From the NCBI GenBank assembly GCA_041481485.1, contig JBGPBY010000357.1, positions 1 through 7,715 of the forward strand: 7,715 nt of DNA, given 5' to 3'. The notes below the pieces were generated by a model. It ran no database searches, had not been told where the DNA came from, and saw only the letters and a list, made by a program, of their open reading frames with translations. Both the position numbers and the translations under genes were made by a program. Numbering within the stretch: the first letter of the stretch is position 1; each line of letters begins with the position of its first letter. Source of the stretch: JBGPBY01 sp041481485. GTDB lineage: Bacteria > Acidobacteriota > Terriglobia > 20CM-2-55-15. Positions 7,487-7,715 of the stretch are shown piece after piece.

Positions 7487-7494
7487 CCCCTTCC
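7487..7494 (-). promoter_or_regulatory. Ribosome binding site of the binding-protein gene
   Basis: On the minus strand GGAAGGGG is followed by 5 bases and then the ATG at 7481. This decides the start. The preceding region, 7495-7680, contains no gene I can support, and I find no -35/-10 pair with good spacing; a TTGACG at about 7614-7619 (minus strand) has no matching -10 box. Confidence 0.75.
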
Positions 7495-7682
7495 GAGCTC
7501 GCATCGTATCGCATCCAGAGGCCGGCAGGCGCTGAATGTTGGTGAGAGCTGCGGCCCGCTACCAGGCCTGAACTCCGACCCCACGCGCATTGCTCCGAAA
7601 ATCCTACCGCAATGCGTCAAGACGAACCTATGCTTGCGGAAACTTGGTAGTGGGTTCGTTTGAAATTTGCGACGGCGGCCAC

Positions 7683-7712
7683 TGTAGGCGCGGTCTATGA
7701 CCGCGCACAATC
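7683..7712 (+). repeat. Dispersed palindromic repeat, copy 2
   Basis: GCGCGGTC at 7688-7695 and GACCGCGC at 7699-7706 form a perfect 8-bp stem with a TAT loop, flanked by TGTAG on the left and ACAAT on the right. It is the same family as the copy at 35-64, in the opposite orientation. It lies upstream of the binding-protein gene, at the window edge. Confidence 0.75.
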
Positions 7713-7715
7713 TCT

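Noticed and set aside
7192..7710. Minus-strand frame covering the region upstream of the binding-protein gene
   Set aside because: It overlaps the true binding-protein start in another frame and runs through the terminal repeat; no recognisable protein.

Overview
The window looks like a stretch of chromosome from a soil-type bacterium, most likely Acidobacteriota. This is inferred from three things: a large secreted DUF5117/DUF4953-type zinc metalloprotease, an exported protein built of stacked carboxypeptidase-regulatory-like (CNA_B-like) domains, and a LigB-type dioxygenase paired with an NMT1-like binding protein. No rRNA, tRNA or other taxonomic marker is present, so the phylum remains an inference.

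Layout. Positions 1-64 hold nested hairpins that belong to a short dispersed palindromic repeat family. After a short leader with a good -10 box, the metalloprotease gene runs on the + strand (297-3011). The next 279 bases carry a decayed copy of the same repeat and then a 156-base nested palindrome (3070-3225). A second + strand gene (3291-5384) encodes an exported protein with about six beta-sandwich repeats. It converges, with a 34-base gap, on a two-gene minus-strand unit: an NMT1/SsuA-type periplasmic binding protein (7481-6435) followed after 2 bases by a class III extradiol dioxygenase (LigB) family protein (6432-5419). The last 230 bases hold no gene and end in another copy of the dispersed repeat.

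How the genes fit together. The two + strand genes are separated by the long palindrome and are probably transcribed independently; both products should be exported. The minus-strand pair is very tightly spaced and probably co-translated. The simplest reading is a solute-capture protein coupled to a ring-cleavage-like enzyme, but no ABC permease or ATPase gene lies in the window and the substrate cannot be read from the sequence.

Most of the window is ordinary coding sequence. The points that deserve a second look are the compensatory base-pair change between repeat copies at the two window ends, the architecture of the 156-base palindrome, the orphan binding-protein/dioxygenase pair, and a Gln in place of an expected metal-binding His in the LigB-like protein. 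No phage, transposase, CRISPR array or RNA gene was found.
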